DNA of 64,000 nt from Elephas maximus indicus (Eukaryota > Chordata > Mammalia > Proboscidea > Elephantidae): the NCBI RefSeq assembly GCF_024166365.1, contig NC_064842.1, positions 22,291,001-22,355,000 on the forward strand, written 5' to 3'. The notes beneath the pieces are model-generated. The model saw nothing but the letters and a program-made list of their open reading frames with translations. It was not told the DNA's origin and ran no database searches. Positions 30,183 to 42,779 of the stretch are shown in pieces. Within the stretch, counting starts at the first letter, position 1, and every line of letters begins with the position of its first letter. A program made the translations under genes and the position numbers.

Positions 30183-31546
30183 AAAGATTAGTCTGATCTA
30201 ACTCTGTGAATTGTGAAGCCGAAGAGTTTGAGGGTTTTCCTTGAAAGATTCAGAGCCACTCAAGTTAAGTGTGAGCTTCTAGCATGGTCTTCAGAGCGGA
30301 GTAGACCCAGATGGTCAGTCAACTCTAGAAGAACCTGTGGAAGAACCAGAGACAGTCCTGAAACCTCAGCTCTAAAACATTCTGGATCCGGACTGGGTTG
30401 GCCTGGAGGTTTGGGGTCAAGCAGAGGGACTCTACTTACTGGAGAGTTTTACCTCATGATTGTCACATGGTCCAGGTAAATTTAAAGCATTTTTTTTCCC
30501 TCTATTGGTCTGACTTCTGATCCAGTTTTGCAAATAATTGCACGCATTATTTCTGACTTTTCTGTTATCTTAGAAGTGCATAAATAATATAATTAATGAA
30601 ACCTCTTACCTTTACTACTGCTTCCACATATAATTTTACCCATACACAGTGAGTTATCTATAAGACTGTTCTAATAAAAATCTCTTGTTCCCCAGAGTGG
30701 TAACCTTTTATTGTCTTATTCCAAATGTGTTAATCTTTTTTTAATCCGTGACTGATTAAGTCAGCACGGCAGAAAAATAATATTCCCAGGCAATGCACAG
30801 AAATATAGACGCTGAATTTATTAGCCAAACAGCACACTGAGTCATTATACCACAAACATATCATGTGTATGCATTGGCAATACATAAACTTCTTCAAGGC
30901 GTTGAGATGTTTTAGGCATAAGATGTTTTAAGGAAATGTTAGGGACTTTTGGCTTGTATCTACTGATTGAAAAATATTATGTAGCTGTGTGTACCTCTAT
31001 GCTTCTTCCACTCTATGGCCTTCTTTGTAGAAAAAAAAAAAATTCTACAAGTAGGCCTGACTTTTCTTTTAAAATCAAGTGTCTCTTCAAAGAAGTTGCC
31101 AAAATAAAAATCATAAGTGATGAAGATGGTATATAGCTGTAAATGAAAGGTTTTTTTTTAATCTTTTACATGCCACATGTGATCATTTATTATTCAAAAA
31201 TACAAAAATGGGGACTGATGTGTAAATTTGCATTTTTTCTGGTTCGTTCCTTTCATCTCTACCTGGCTGTATTCCTAAATCTTGCTGACCCTTGTATCAT
31301 TGTTTTTGCCTTTTTTTTTTTTCATGTGATATGTATTTCTTATACCTTACTCCTGAAGGTGGTTAGTTGCTCTGCTCTGCTCCTTCTGTGTTTTTCCCAG
31401 CTTTTTCTCCAACACACAGCGCACACACACACACATACACACACTCACCTCCCATTCCCCTCTCTACTCAAACTTACTGTGCCTTATCCATTGTTTTCAA
31501 TTTTGTGAAATATCCAATAACCTGACAAACTCATTTACATAAGTGT
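30183..31546. other. Unassigned sequence with AC repeat
   Basis: No gene recognised. An AC-rich microsatellite occurs at 31420-31445, and poly-A and poly-T runs give long chance frames near 31143-31508. Confidence 0.3.
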
Positions 31547-31966
31547 ATTCACAATAGCCCCCACGTGTCTGTCAGTTTGTCGTACTGTGGGGGCTTGCAT
31601 ATTGCTGTGATGCTGGAAGCTATGCCACTGGTATTCAGATACTAGCAGCGTCACCCATGGAGGACAGGTTTCAGCTGAGCTTCCAGACTAAGACAGACTA
31701 GGAAGAAGGACCCAGCAGTCTGTTTCTGAAAAGCATTAGCCAGTGAAAACCTTATGAATAGCAGCGGAACATTGGCTGACATAGTGCTATAAGATGAGCC
31801 CCCCAGGTTGGAAGGCACTCAGAAGATGACTGGGAAAGTGCTGCCTCCTCAAAGTAAAGTCGACCTTAATGATGTGGATGGAGTAAAGCTTTTGGGACCT
31901 TCATTTGCTGATGTGGAGCGAATCAAATAGAGAAGAAACAGCTGCAAACATCCATTAATAATCGGA

Positions 31967-32671
31967 ACCTGGAATGTAGGAAGTATGAATCGAAGAAAAT
32001 TGGAAATCGTCAAAAATGAGATAGAACACATAAACATCGATATCCTAGGCATTAGTGAGCTGAAATGGACTGGTATTGGCCATTTTGAATTGGACAATTA
32101 TATATTCTACTATGCTGGGAATGACAACTCGAAGAGGAATGGTGTTGCATCCATCGTCAAAAAGAACATTTCAAGATATATCCTGAAGTACAATGCTGTC
32201 AGTGATAGGATAATATCCATATGCCTAAAAGGAAGACCAGTTAATATGACTATTATTCAAATTTACGCACCAACCACTAGGGCCAAAGATGAAGAAACAG
32301 AAGATTTTTATCAGCTGCTGCAGTCTGAAATTGATCAAACGTGCAATCAAGATACATTGATAATTACTGCTGATTGTAATGCAAAAGTTGGAAACAAAGA
32401 AGAAGAATCAGTAGTTGGAAAATATGGCCTTAGTGATAGAAACAATGCTGGAGACCAAATGATAGAATTTTGCAAGACCAATGACTTCTTCATTGCAAAT
32501 ACCTTCTTTCACCAACATAAATGGTGACTACACACATGGACCTCGCCAGATGGAACACACAGAAATCAAATTGACTACATCTGTGGAAAGAAACGATGGA
32601 AAAGCTCAATATCATCAGTCAGAACAAGCCCAGGGGCCGACTGTGGAACAGACCATCAATTGCTCACATGA
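31967..32671 (+). pseudogene. RTE endonuclease domain, broken
   Basis: This encodes an APE-type endonuclease that in a live element nicks the target DNA. Visible motifs in one frame are TWNVGSMN (31967 on), SELKWTG with the catalytic glutamate, TADCNAKVG (the normal GDWN motif, here with G to A and W to C changes), ANTFF, and a final TDH at 32648-32656. In-frame TGA codons at 32525 and 32669, each one transition from CGA-type codons, and a TAG ahead of TWNV break the frame. The first ATG (31985) lies inside the motif, so it is not the true start. Confidence 0.85.
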
Positions 32672-33026
32672 AAGTTCAAGCTGAAACAAGAAAATCAGAG
32701 CAAATCCAAAAGAGCCAAAATATGACCTTGAGTATATCCCACCTGAATTTAGAGACCATCTGAAGAATAAATTTGACAAATTGAACACTAGTGACCAAAG
32801 ACCAGACGAGTTGTGGAATGACATCAAGGACATCGTCCGTGAAGAAAGCAAGAGGTCATTGAAAAGACAGGAAAGAAAGAAAAGACCAAGATGGATGTCA
32901 GAGAAGACTCTGAAACTTGTTCTTGAGCGTTGAGCAGCTAAAGCAAAAGGAAGAATTGATGAAGTAAAAGAACTGAAGAGAAGATTTCAAAGGGCATCTC
33001 AAGAAGACAAAGTATTATAATGACAT

Positions 33027-34429
33027 GTGCAAAGAGCTGGAGATGGAAAACCAAAAGGCAAGAACACGCTCGGAGTTTCTCAAGCTGAAAGAATTGAAGA
33101 AAAAATTCAAACCTCAAGCTGCAATAGTGAAGGATTGTATGGGGAAAATATTAACAGACGCAGGAAGCGTCAAAAGAAATGGAAGGAATACACAGAGTCA
33201 TTATACCAAAAAGAATTAGTCGATGTTCAACCATTTCAAGAGGTGGCGTATGATCAGGAACCGATGGTACTGAAGGAAGAAGTCCAAGCTGCTCTGAAGG
33301 CATTGGCGAAAAACAAGGCTCCAGGAATTGATGGAATATCAATTGAGGTGTCTCAACAAACAGATGCATCACTGGAGGTGCTCACTCCTCTATGCCAAGA
33401 AATATGGAAGACAGCTTCCTGGCCAACTGACTGGAAGAGATCCATATTTATGCCTATTCCCAAGAAAGGTGACCCAACCAATTGTGGAAATTATAGAACA
33501 ATATCATTAATACCACACGCAAGCAAAATTTTTGCTGAAGATCATTAAAAAATGGCTGCAGGAGGATATCGACAGGGAACTGCCAGAAACTCAGTTTCAA
33601 AAGAGGACATGGAACCAGGGATATCGTTGCTGATGTCAGATGGATCCTGGCTGAAAGCAGAGAATACCAGAAGAATGTTTACTTGTGTTTTATTGACTAT
33701 GCAAAGGCATTCAACTGTGTGGATCATAACAAACTATGGATAGCATTGCGAAGAATGGGAATTCCAGAACACTTAATTGTGCTCATGAGGAACCTTTACA
33801 TAGATCAAGAGGCAGTAGTTCAGACAGAACAAAGGGATACTGATTGGTTTAAAGTCAGGAAGGGTGTGCGTCAGGGTTGTATTCTTTCGCCATACCTATT
33901 TAATCTGTATGCTGAGCAAATAATCTGAGAAGCTGGACTATATGAAGGGGAATGGGGCATCAGGATTGGAGGCAGACTCATTAACAACCTGCATTACGCA
34001 GATGACACAACCTTGCTTGCTGAAAGTGAAGAGGGCTTGAAGCACTTAGTAATGAAGATCAAAGACCACAGTCTTCAGTATGGATTGCACCTCAACATAA
34101 AGAAAACAAAAATCCTCACAACTGGGCCAATGAGCAACATCATAATAAATGGAGAAAAGACTGAAGTTGTCAAGGATTTCATTTTACTTGGATCCGCAAT
34201 CAACAGCCATGGAAGCAGCAGTCAAGAAATCAAAAGACGCATTGCATTGGGTAAATCTGCTGCAAAGCACCTGTTCAAAGTGTTGAAAAGTAAAGGTGTC
34301 ACCCTGAAGACTAAGGTGCGCCTGACCCAAGCCATGGTTTTTTCAGTTGCATTATATGCATGTGAAAACTGGACAATGAGTAAGGAAGACAGAAGAAGAA
34401 TTGACGCCTTCGAACTGTGGTGTTGGTGA
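33027..34429 (+). pseudogene. RTE reverse transcriptase domain, broken
   Basis: It encodes the enzyme that copies RTE RNA at the nicked site. The fingers region lies at 33027-33548 (KAPGIDGIS, SWPTDWKRSIFMPIPKKGDP, NYRTISLI). After a frameshift, 33683-33928 carries DYAKAFNCVDH, GVRQGCILSPYLFNLYAEQI and then a TGA. The catalytic YADD (33995-34006) is intact. The thumb and C-terminal part continue to ELWCW at 34429. One frameshift and several stops prevent expression. Confidence 0.88.
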
Positions 34430-34849
34430 AGAATATTGAATATACCGTGGACTGCCAAAAGAATGAACAAATCTGTCTTGGAAGAAGTACAACCAGAAAG
34501 CTCCTTAGAAGCAAGGATGGCGAGACTGCCTCTTACATACATTGGACATGTTGTCAGGAGGGATCAGTCTGTGGAGTGGGATATCATGCTTGGCAAAGTA
34601 CAGGATCAGGAGAAAAAAGGAAGACCCTCAAGAAGATGCATTGACACAGTGGCTGCAACAATGAGCTCAAGCATAACAACGATTGTAAGGATGGCTCAGG
34701 ACCGGGCAGTGTTTCATTCTGTTGTGCATAGGGTCGTTATGAGTTGGAACTGACTGGACGGCACCTAACAACAACAACAATAACATTCGCAATAGAGGGG
34801 CAAGTCTTATATAAGAGCACTTATTAATTTCAACATTTAGGCATCTAGA

Positions 34850-34985
34850 AACAATGTTTTGTTTTAATTGTTTGGGTTATTTGTTTTTATTATGCTGAAA
34901 CATACATAACAAAACATTCACCATTTCAGTCGTTTTTACATGAATTACATTCACCATGTTGTGGAACCATAGAAACACTGTTTTA
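34850..34985 (-). repeat. Old L1 fragment
   Basis: attatgctgaaacatacata and aacaaaacattcaccatttc, then attacattcaccatgttgtg resemble the old L1 3' region. Confidence 0.5.
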
Positions 34986-35618
34986 ATTGGATGATGCTTC
35001 GAAATGATCATTTTCAGATAGCAGTCTGGTGGAGAAGCCCCTCAAATGTTTCTAAATATAAGATTGCTTTCTCAGCCTGTGGATAGACTTGGATATCTGG
35101 ACTCAAAATTGACATGTTGTAAAGATTGATTAGGTATTAGAAGATTAATAGTCCAGAATAATACTGCACAGCTTTACAAACGGGAACACCAGTTTATTTG
35201 ATGTATGAGAACGCTGCTTACTTAGGCCCTCTCTTCTGGGCTGCATCCTCACAGGGAGTCGAAATAATCATTTTGGCAGGTGGTTTTGCAGACAGAGCAC
35301 ATTCTCAATTATCCATGAGATGTCTGTCGGTGTCCTTTCATTTTGGATAGAAGAGACTGCTTCACTTCTCAATTCAGACCCAACAAGCCTGCCATGCCAT
35401 AGAGCCTTGGATTTGGAGCTCACCTACAGATCGTGTTCTCAAATTCATGACCCTTGAGAAAAAAACCTCTACAACACTTCTCCATGAGCACCAGTCATCT
35501 GACAATAGAGACCAGGACACGTCAGCAAGGACTATGTCACCCCAGTTAAAGTAGAGCCCAGTGAATCACTTCCTTTCTATTTGATTATGATTGTGGTTAT
35601 CAGATAGCAGCCTCTTCC
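34986..35618. other. Unassigned sequence
   Basis: No gene or repeat recognised. Confidence 0.3.
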
Positions 35619-35631
35619 TTGGTCAGAATAA

Positions 35632-35818
35632 AATAAATAAATCGTTGCCCTCAAATCAATTCCAACTCATGACCACTCCATGTGTTACAGAGTAGAACTG
35701 CTCCACAGGGCGTTCTTGGCTGTAATCTTTACAGAAGCAGATAGTCAGTCCTGTCTTCCAAGGTGCCACTGAGCAGGTACAAAGTTGAGGGTAAATCGTT
35801 TGTACCACACAGAGACAT
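35632..35818 (-). repeat. AfroSINE variant, diverged
   Basis: The minus-strand order is ccctcaaatcaattccaact, gtgttacagagtagaactgc, gtaccacacagagacatt. TSD-like flanks ttggtcagaataa (35619-35631) and ttggtcaagataa (35819-35831) support the ends. Confidence 0.85.
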
Positions 35819-35943
35819 TTGGTCAAGATAAGCATTAACAAATTGTCTTTCATGGGCTTTGTCTCTATATTAACTGTCACATATAAATTATGGGTATGCT
35901 ATTGCATTCACTCATTAAATTTCCGGATACCTATTATATGTTT

Positions 35944-36100
35944 TGGAGCCCTGGTGGTACAGTGGTTAAGATCTCGGCTGCTAACCATAAGGTCAGCAGT
36001 TTGAATCCACCAGCTGCTCCTTGGAAACCATATGGGGCAGTTCTCTGTCCTATAGGGTCACTATGGGTCAGAGTCAACTCAATGGCAATGGGTTTACAGG
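35944..36100 (+). repeat. AfroSINE
   Basis: ggagccctggtggtacagtg head; central deletion after gctgctccttggaaacc; 3' end gggtcactatgggtcagagt. TSD tatta[t/c]atgttt at 35932-35943 and 36101-36112. Confidence 0.93.
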
Positions 36101-36299
36101 TATTACATGTTTCTATTGTTTCATGTAGTTTTCTGAATATAACACTTATGTTTTCTATTATTATATTTTCAAATCTAAAATTATTGGTTGGGGGTGGGTA
36201 CTGACGAAAACCGTTGCCATATAGGTTTTTATTTCTGTTATTAAATTCTTGTAATTTTGCTTAGGGCAAGAGAAAAGGAAGGGAAATATCAGCAATTGG

Positions 36300-36349
36300 C
36301 AGGTGCGTAGGGTTGTTATGAGTTGAAATCAACTAGACAGTAACGGGTT
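36300..36349 (+). repeat. AfroSINE 3' fragment
   Basis: Only the last about 50 bases remain (gggttgttatgagttgaaat, agacagtaacgggtta). Confidence 0.75.
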
Positions 36350-36525
36350 ATGGGTGCTAGACATTCTATTGTATTCGTTTAGTCTTCCACACAAACTTGT
36401 GAGGTAGATTCTGTTCTGAGGATATAAGGAGAAAACTGAGTCCTGCAAAGGTTGCATAATTTTCTCAGTCACACTGCTAGTAAAAGAGTCAGGATTTGAA
36501 GCCAGGTCTATGCAACTCCATGCTC
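36350..36525 (-). repeat. MIR
   Basis: aaacttgtgaggtagattct, gagaaaactgagtcctg and gatttgaagccaggtctatg follow minus-strand MIR. Confidence 0.65.
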
Positions 36526-36989
36526 TCTGTAGTCTCTGGTGTTCTTCTCCCATAGCTTTATTTATTAGCCTCACCACTGTGCCCAGACTTCCTGTAAACT
36601 TCTGTTAACAATTCCTTCAGTGAGATGCATGATAACTATCACCTCTATCCCGCATTCTGCACCAAAAACAAGAGAAAAGGGACCACTCTCTCCATTTCGT
36701 CTATCCCTTGCTCTGCAATTCATTTCTTTTTCTTTATTGTAAAGCAGCTTGAAGGAGCTGCCCTGACTCCATTGCCTCCACTTCCTTATTTTCCACTCAC
36801 GGAGTAGTCATTACAGCTTGGCTTCAGCATCCCCCGCACCCCACTTCACTTGTTAAGATCTGCAATTCCTCCTGGTTCCCAGCATTCATGAGTACATCTT
36901 TCTGCTCTTCAGTTATTTGACTTTGGAAATGAACGGTGTTGGCCAGTCCTTCCTTTAAACTCTGTCCTTCCCCATCCCTGTGAACTGTC

Positions 36990-37560
36990 TCTCCTGGTTC
37001 TCTTTCTTCCATCCTTGTCCCCACTCATTCCCAGGCTCTTTCACTACCTCTTCTTGTTTCACCTGCTCCTTGAATGTCAGAGATTCCTTAGAGTTCTCTC
37101 CCTTCTCTCTTTCCCCATTCCTCTTTATGTTCAATTTATTCTCTGTGAAATCTTATCCATAGCCACAGCTTCAACTCCCTAAATGTATGTCTCCAGTTCC
37201 AAATATGGAGACTGGTCAGATCTGGTTAAGGCTTTAGTTGTAGCCTGGGTATCTCCCAATGTGTTCTCACAAACACTGCGATCTCAGTTTATTAGCTGAG
37301 ATTGTCACCCATTGTCTTCCTCAACACCACCTCCAACCCCTAACACAGTTGGCTGCTCTGTACTTGCTGATAATGTAATACCTTTAGCTTCCTCTTTTAT
37401 CACTTGATGTATTATAGTTAGTTATTTATGCATCTGTTCCTTCTGTGGCTGATTAGCTATGAAAGAGCTTATTTTCCATGCTTATCATTGTTTCTTCCAT
37501 TTTTAGCATAGTTCCTGGCCTAAAGTAAGGGCACAGAAATGTTTGTTAAATAAATAACTG
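36990..37560 (+). repeat. Probable L2 remnant
   Basis: ttcccttctctctttcccc-like text, tccatagccacagcttcaac, and a terminal catagttcctggcctaaagt ... gtttgttaaataaat resemble L2 3' sequence. The match is loose. Confidence 0.45.
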
Positions 37561-38239
37561 AGACTGCAGATATATATAAATATTTATAGAGTCAGTTGAA
37601 TCATTCTGTCACAAATCTGGAAGCACGATAATGAAACCTACCTTTATGATTTAATTTTCTGTGATCCATACAGAGTAACCTAAATTGTTGAGATAAAAAT
37701 ATGGGCTACTTTTACTGAAGATTCTAAACAAGTTGGCAGGAGTTAATCTCTCTATTTCATCCCAGTTTAAAGAATTATATAATCTTAGCTTTGACTGTGA
37801 TGACTTTATAGCAAAGCCACAGTAGAACATTCTAACTCAGATCCATCAGTTGAGTCCAAGAGTCCAGGTGTCCTGAAGACAAGGCTGTGCTGCAGAAGCA
37901 TCTACTCCTGCTTTGCCACTCATGCCACCTTCCTTTACTCTTCTCAAACCCTCAGTCCATTCTTACAATTACTACCACTAGATTTCTCTTGGTCTAAGTG
38001 GTATTGGTCTGGTACACTAGAAAGCTTTTAAGGCTTTATTTCTTTATGACTCCATTTCTCAAACAAAAGAATAAGAATATTAAAGAGATGCTTTTCTGAG
38101 TCCTAGACAGGATGGAACCAAATTGGACAAGATATGTTTGAGTAGGTATTTCTGAGTGCAGTCGGTCCATCAACAAGTGTTGATTAAGCTCTTATAGTCA
38201 GCAAGGCATTGTATTCAACATCATCCTTTCCCCTCCACA
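37561..38239. other. Unassigned sequence
   Basis: No gene or repeat recognised. Confidence 0.3.
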
Positions 38240-38451
38240 AAAAAAAAAAAAGAACAGTTGCCGTCAAGTTGATTCCGATTCATAGTGACCCCATGTGTGC
38301 AGAGTAGAACTGCTCCATAGGGCTTTCAAGGCTGTAGCCTTTCATAAGCAGATCACCAGGCCTTTTTTCCAAGGCACCTTTGGATAGGTTCAGAAACCAT
38401 AACCTTTAGGTTAGTAGTAGAGCATTTAAGCTTTCGCACCACCGAGGATTC
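38240..38451 (-). repeat. AfroSINE variant
   Basis: The tail is A12, followed by gttgccgtcaagttgattcc and, at the head, gcaccaccgaggattcc. It lies 11 bases from the next copy in the same orientation. Confidence 0.88.
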
Positions 38452-38462
38452 CTGTACTAAAC

Positions 38463-38712
38463 ACCAAACCAAAATGAAAACATTGCCGTGGAGTCAATTC
38501 CCAAAAAAACCAAACTTGTTGCCATCAAGTCAATTCCAACTCATAGCAACCCTATTGGACAGATTAGAACTGCCCCGTAGGGTTTCTAAGGCAGTAATCT
38601 TTATGGAAGCTGACTACCACTTCTTTCTTCCATGGAGAGGCTGATGTGTTCAAACCACCCACCTTTTGCTTAGCAGCTGAGGGCTTTGACCACTGTGACA
38701 CCAGGGCTCCTT
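38463..38712 (-). repeat. AfroSINE with doubled 3' end
   Basis: The 3' end occurs twice: caaaccaaaatgaaaacatt/gccgtggagtcaattccc, then aaaaaaaccaaacttgttgc and a full body. Either two insertions at one site or a tail duplication. Confidence 0.85.
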
Positions 38713-38849
38713 ACGTACATATTAAACACAGGGGCTAATAAAATGAAGAAAAAAATGTGCTTCCTGCTTCTAAAGACGTCTGTATGCTGACTCATTCAGG
38801 AATCGATCACCAGTGTTATATAATGGCCTGAGTCAGTCTTACCAACTCG

Positions 38850-39027
38850 AACCTGGTTGCACGTCACAATCACCTTACAAATAATAAAGGTATCCCAGCC
38901 CCACATCAGTTATAGCCGAATCAGAACTTTTAGGGGATGGAGCCTGGGAATGTACGTTGTATTTAAAAAAGTGTTTCTTAGCTGATTCTAGTGCAGCCAA
39001 TGGACTAACTTGGGAAATCACTGGCCC
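38850..39027 (+). mobile_element. MER5-like hAT element
   Basis: Text such as tcacaatcaccttacaaata, atcccagccccacatcag, gccgaatcagaacttttagg and gattctagtgcagcc is a degraded version of the common MER5A-type non-autonomous hAT repeat. Confidence 0.6.
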
Positions 39028-39494
39028 AAATTTCAAGTAAGTAAAACCTCATTGAGAGATCTGAGTCTGGCAATAACTAAAAGAGCCATGCTAACTTTCT
39101 CCTTTTTCAGTGATGCAGTTTTTAGAAGTGCAGATAAATTTGTAGTGTATAATTTTGTAAAGTGGAGTTCAAAGAAAAGAAAAATATAAGTGCTTTCCTT
39201 TTATCCTAAAGGGAATATCTGCCTTTTTTCCTTACGTAATTTATACACAATTTGTTCATCATGCCAGAATGGTTCGTGACTCAGCTTTGCAAATGAGAGC
39301 TAATAGGAAGAGCATCTGGCATATTGGAATAGAATTAGTGCTGGCAATCATGAAATTCAAATCAAACAATAAATATTCATCAGATGCCTAATATGTACCA
39401 GGCATAGTGTACAAATCACCAAAAAATACTAAACATTTGAGTTTTTATTAAATAAAGTCAGACTGTGGCAGAATAGTAAGTAACAGTGATTTAT
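39028..39494. other. Unassigned sequence
   Basis: No gene or repeat recognised. Confidence 0.3.
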
Positions 39495-41400
39495 GTTGTT
39501 GTTGTTGTTGTTGTTAGGAGCTAACAAGTCGGTTCTGGCTCATAGCTATCCCATACACAACAGAATGAAACACTTCCTGGTCCTGTGCCATCCTCACAAT
39601 CGTTATGCTTGAGCTCATTGTTGCAGCTACTGTGTCGATCCACCTCGTTGAGGGTCTACCTCTTTTCTCCTGATCCTGTACTTTGCCAAGCATGATGTCC
39701 CACTCCAGGGACTGATCCCTCCTGACAACATGTCCAATGCATGTAAGAGGCAGTCTCGCCACCCTCGCTTCTAAGGAGCATTCTGGTTGTACTTCTTCCA
39801 AAACAGATTTGTTCGTTCCTTTGTCAGTCCATGGTATATTCAATATTCTTCGCCAGCACCACAGTTCAAAGGCGTCAATTCTTCTTCAGTCTTCCTTACT
39901 CATTGTCCAGCTTTCACATGCATATGATGCGATTGAAAAAAACCATGGCTTGGGTCAGGCGCACCTTAGTCTTCAAGGTGACATCTTTACTTTTCAACAC
40001 TTGGAAGAGGTCTTTTGCAGCAGATTTGCCCAATGCAATGCTTTTGATTTCTTGACAGCTGCTTCCATTGCTGTTGATTGTGGATCCAAGTAAAATGAAA
40101 TCCTTGACAACTTCAGTCTTTTCTTCATTTATCATGATGTTGCTCATTGGTCCAGTTGCGAGGATTTTTGTTTCCTTTATGTTGAGGTGCAATCCACACA
40201 GAAGGCTGTGGTCTTTGATCTTCATTAGTAAGTGCTTCAAGTCCTTTTCATTTTCAGAAATCAAGGTTGTGTCATCTGCATAATGCAGGTTGTTAATGAG
40301 TCTTCCTCTAATTCTGATGCTCCATTCTTCTTCATACAGTCCAGCTTCTCAGATTATTTGTTCAGCATACAGACTGAATAGGTATGGTGAAAGGATACAA
40401 CACTGACGCACATCTTTCCTGACTTTAAACCAGTCGGTATCCCCTTGTTCTGTCCGAACAACCACCTCTTGATCTATGTAAAGGTTACTCATGAGCACAA
40501 TTAAGTGTTCTGGAATTCCCATTCTTTGCAACGTTATCCATAATTTGTTACGATTAACACAGTCGAATGTCTTTGCATAGTCAATAAAACACAGGTAAAC
40601 ATTCTTCTGTTATTCTCTGCTTTAAGCCAGGATCCATCTAACATCAGCAATGATATCCCTGGTTCCATGTCCTCTTCTGAAACCGGCCTGAATTTCTGGC
40701 AGTTCCCTGTCGATATATTGCTGCAGCTGTAATTGAGTGATCTTCAGCAAAATTTTGCTTGCGTGTGATATTAATGATATTATTCTATAATTTCCACATT
40801 CGACTTCATCACCTTTCTTGGGAATAAGCATAAATATGGATCTCTTCCAGTCAGCTGGCCAGGAAGCTGTCTTCCATATTTCTTGCATAGATGAATGAGC
40901 ACCTCCAGCACTGCATCCATTTATTGAAACATCTCAATTGATATTCCATCAATTCCTGGAGCCTTGTTTTTTCACCAATGCCGTCTGTGCAGCTTGGACC
41001 TCTTCCTTCAGTACCATCGGTTCCTGATCATATGCCACCTCTTGAAATGGTTGAACATCGACTAATTCTTTTTGGTATGATGACTCTGTGTTTTCCTCCC
41101 ATCTTCTTTTGATGCTTTCTGTGCTGTTTAATATTATTTCCCAGAGAATCCTTCACTATTGCAACTCTTCAATTCTTTCAGCTTGAGAAATGCAGAGCGT
41201 TTTCCTTTCGGTTTTCCATCTCCACCTCTTTGCACCTGTCAGTATAATATTTTACTTTGTTTTCTTGAGCTGCCCTTTGAAATCTTCTGTTCAGTTCTTT
41301 TACTTTATCATTTCTTCCTTTTGCTTTAGCTGCTCGACATTCATGAGCAAGTTTCAGAGTGTCCTCTGACATCCATCTTGGTCTTTTCTTTCTTTCCTGC
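39495..41400 (-). mobile_element. RTE LINE, 5'-truncated, 1.9 kb
   Basis: The (gtt)n tail is at the left (from 39494), then the 3' end, the C-terminus, RT and the region ahead of it up to 41400. It is collinear with the copy at 31558 read backwards and lacks the endonuclease. No convincing TSD was found. Confidence 0.93.
39914..40888 (-). pseudogene. RTE reverse transcriptase, broken
   Basis: Minus-strand pieces in order are IPKKGD and CGNYRIISLISHASKI (40622-40888), IPEHLIVLMSNLYIDQEVVV (40349-40531), a YADD block near 40270-40285, and DHSLLCGLHLNIKETKI to the C-terminal part (39914-40264). Stops and shifts separate the pieces. The catalytic YADD codons remain. Confidence 0.8.
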
Positions 41401-42007
41401 AGTATAAATCAACTTATATAAGCATAACATCACTTCTAATCCCTCTGAGCCAATCAGGGTCAAATTGTATTAAATATTAGAAACATGCCATTGACGTTGA
41501 TGTTATTAATTTCATATGTTTAATGTTGATCCAAAAATGGCTTTTGAAGGTCCTTTACTATTGCGTATACTTGGCAAAACCTTATTAGTTTCCAGTGCTC
41601 AAAAAGTCAGTTTACTAATTGTTAAGGCAGTTAAGAGAATCCAGAGGGTGGAGTAGGAAAGGAATTAAAGGAGAGAGTGAGTAGTATCCTCATCCATGGC
41701 AACCGACCCAGAAGCAAAAATTAGATAACTCCTTTGATAGTGAATGGCCTGCGGGGGAGGGTGGGAGAAAAGAAGAGTAAGCAGTGAGGTTAGTATGGGG
41801 CAGGAGAAGTCAGAGCATTGTCCCTGAAGAAAAAAAAAAGTGAAAGGAAATGGTATTGGAAATCCACAACAGCATATTATAGTGATGTTAAAAGATCTAG
41901 GAAGACATGGTACTCCCAGAAGTAGACAGGAGCAAGGGACTGGAAAGGGATCAGATCAACATCTGGTATAAGTTTTTTTTTTTTAAGATGTGAAGGACCT
42001 TTCTTTC
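41401..42007. other. Unassigned sequence
   Basis: No gene or repeat recognised. A T10 run sits just left of the L1 3' end. Confidence 0.3.
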
Positions 42008-42779
42008 CTTTTGTAAATAATACTTTATTGTGTTTTAGGTGAAAGTTTACACAGCAAATTAGGTTTCCCTTTAACAATTTTTATATAAATTCTTCTGTGC
42101 CCTTGGTTACAGTATTTACAATGTGTCAGCATTCTCATTATTTCCATCCTGTTTGTTCTGTCTCCTTTGATCTAGCTTCCTTTCCCCTCCTTGCCTTCTC
42201 ATCTTTGCTTTTGGGTAAATCTTGACCATTTGGTCTCATATAGTTAATTGTTTAAGGGAGCACATTATTCATGGGTGATATTGTTCGTTTTATGTCAATC
42301 TATTATTTGGCTGAAAGGTGACCTGCAGAAATAGCTTTAGTTCCAAGTTCAAAGGGTATTTTAGAGTGATAATCTCAGAGGTAACTCTAGTCTCTATTGG
42401 TCCGGTAGGTCTGGCCTTTTTTTTAGGAGTTTGAGTTTTGTTCTACATTTTTCTTGCATTCTATCTGGGACCTTCTTTGTATCCCTGGTCACAGTCAGTA
42501 GTGATAGCCAAGCACTATCTATCTAGTTTTTCTGGTCTCAGGTTAGAAGAGGCTATGGTTCATGTGGGCTAGTAGTCTCGTGGACTAGTTTCTTTGAGCC
42601 TTTGTTTCCTTCATTCTCTTTTGCTCCATACGAGTAGAGATAATAATTATACCTTAGATGGTACTCACAAGCTTTTAAGACCCCAGATGCTGCTTACCAC
42701 ACTAAAATGTAGAACATTATGTTTGTGAACTACGTTATACCAATTGACTGAGTTGTCTCCTGAGACTATGGTCCTAAGC

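Larger units (their letters stand above)
31558..34784 (+). mobile_element. RTE LINE, near full length, 3.2 kb
   Basis: It runs from a 5' UTR (ccccacgtgtctgtcagttt) through endonuclease and RT regions to a 3' end (gacggcacctaacaacaac). Flanks attcacaatag (31547-31557) and attcgcaatag (34785-34795) are an 11-bp TSD with one mismatch, so both ends are set. The 3' 90 bases are nearly the same as the AfroSINE 3' end, which supports it as the source of SINE mobility. Internal stops and frameshifts show it is dead. Confidence 0.93.

Noticed and set aside
31143..31508. 121-codon hydrophobic frame as a membrane protein
   Set aside because: It arises from T-runs and an AC microsatellite (histidine-threonine run); there is no promoter or splice context.
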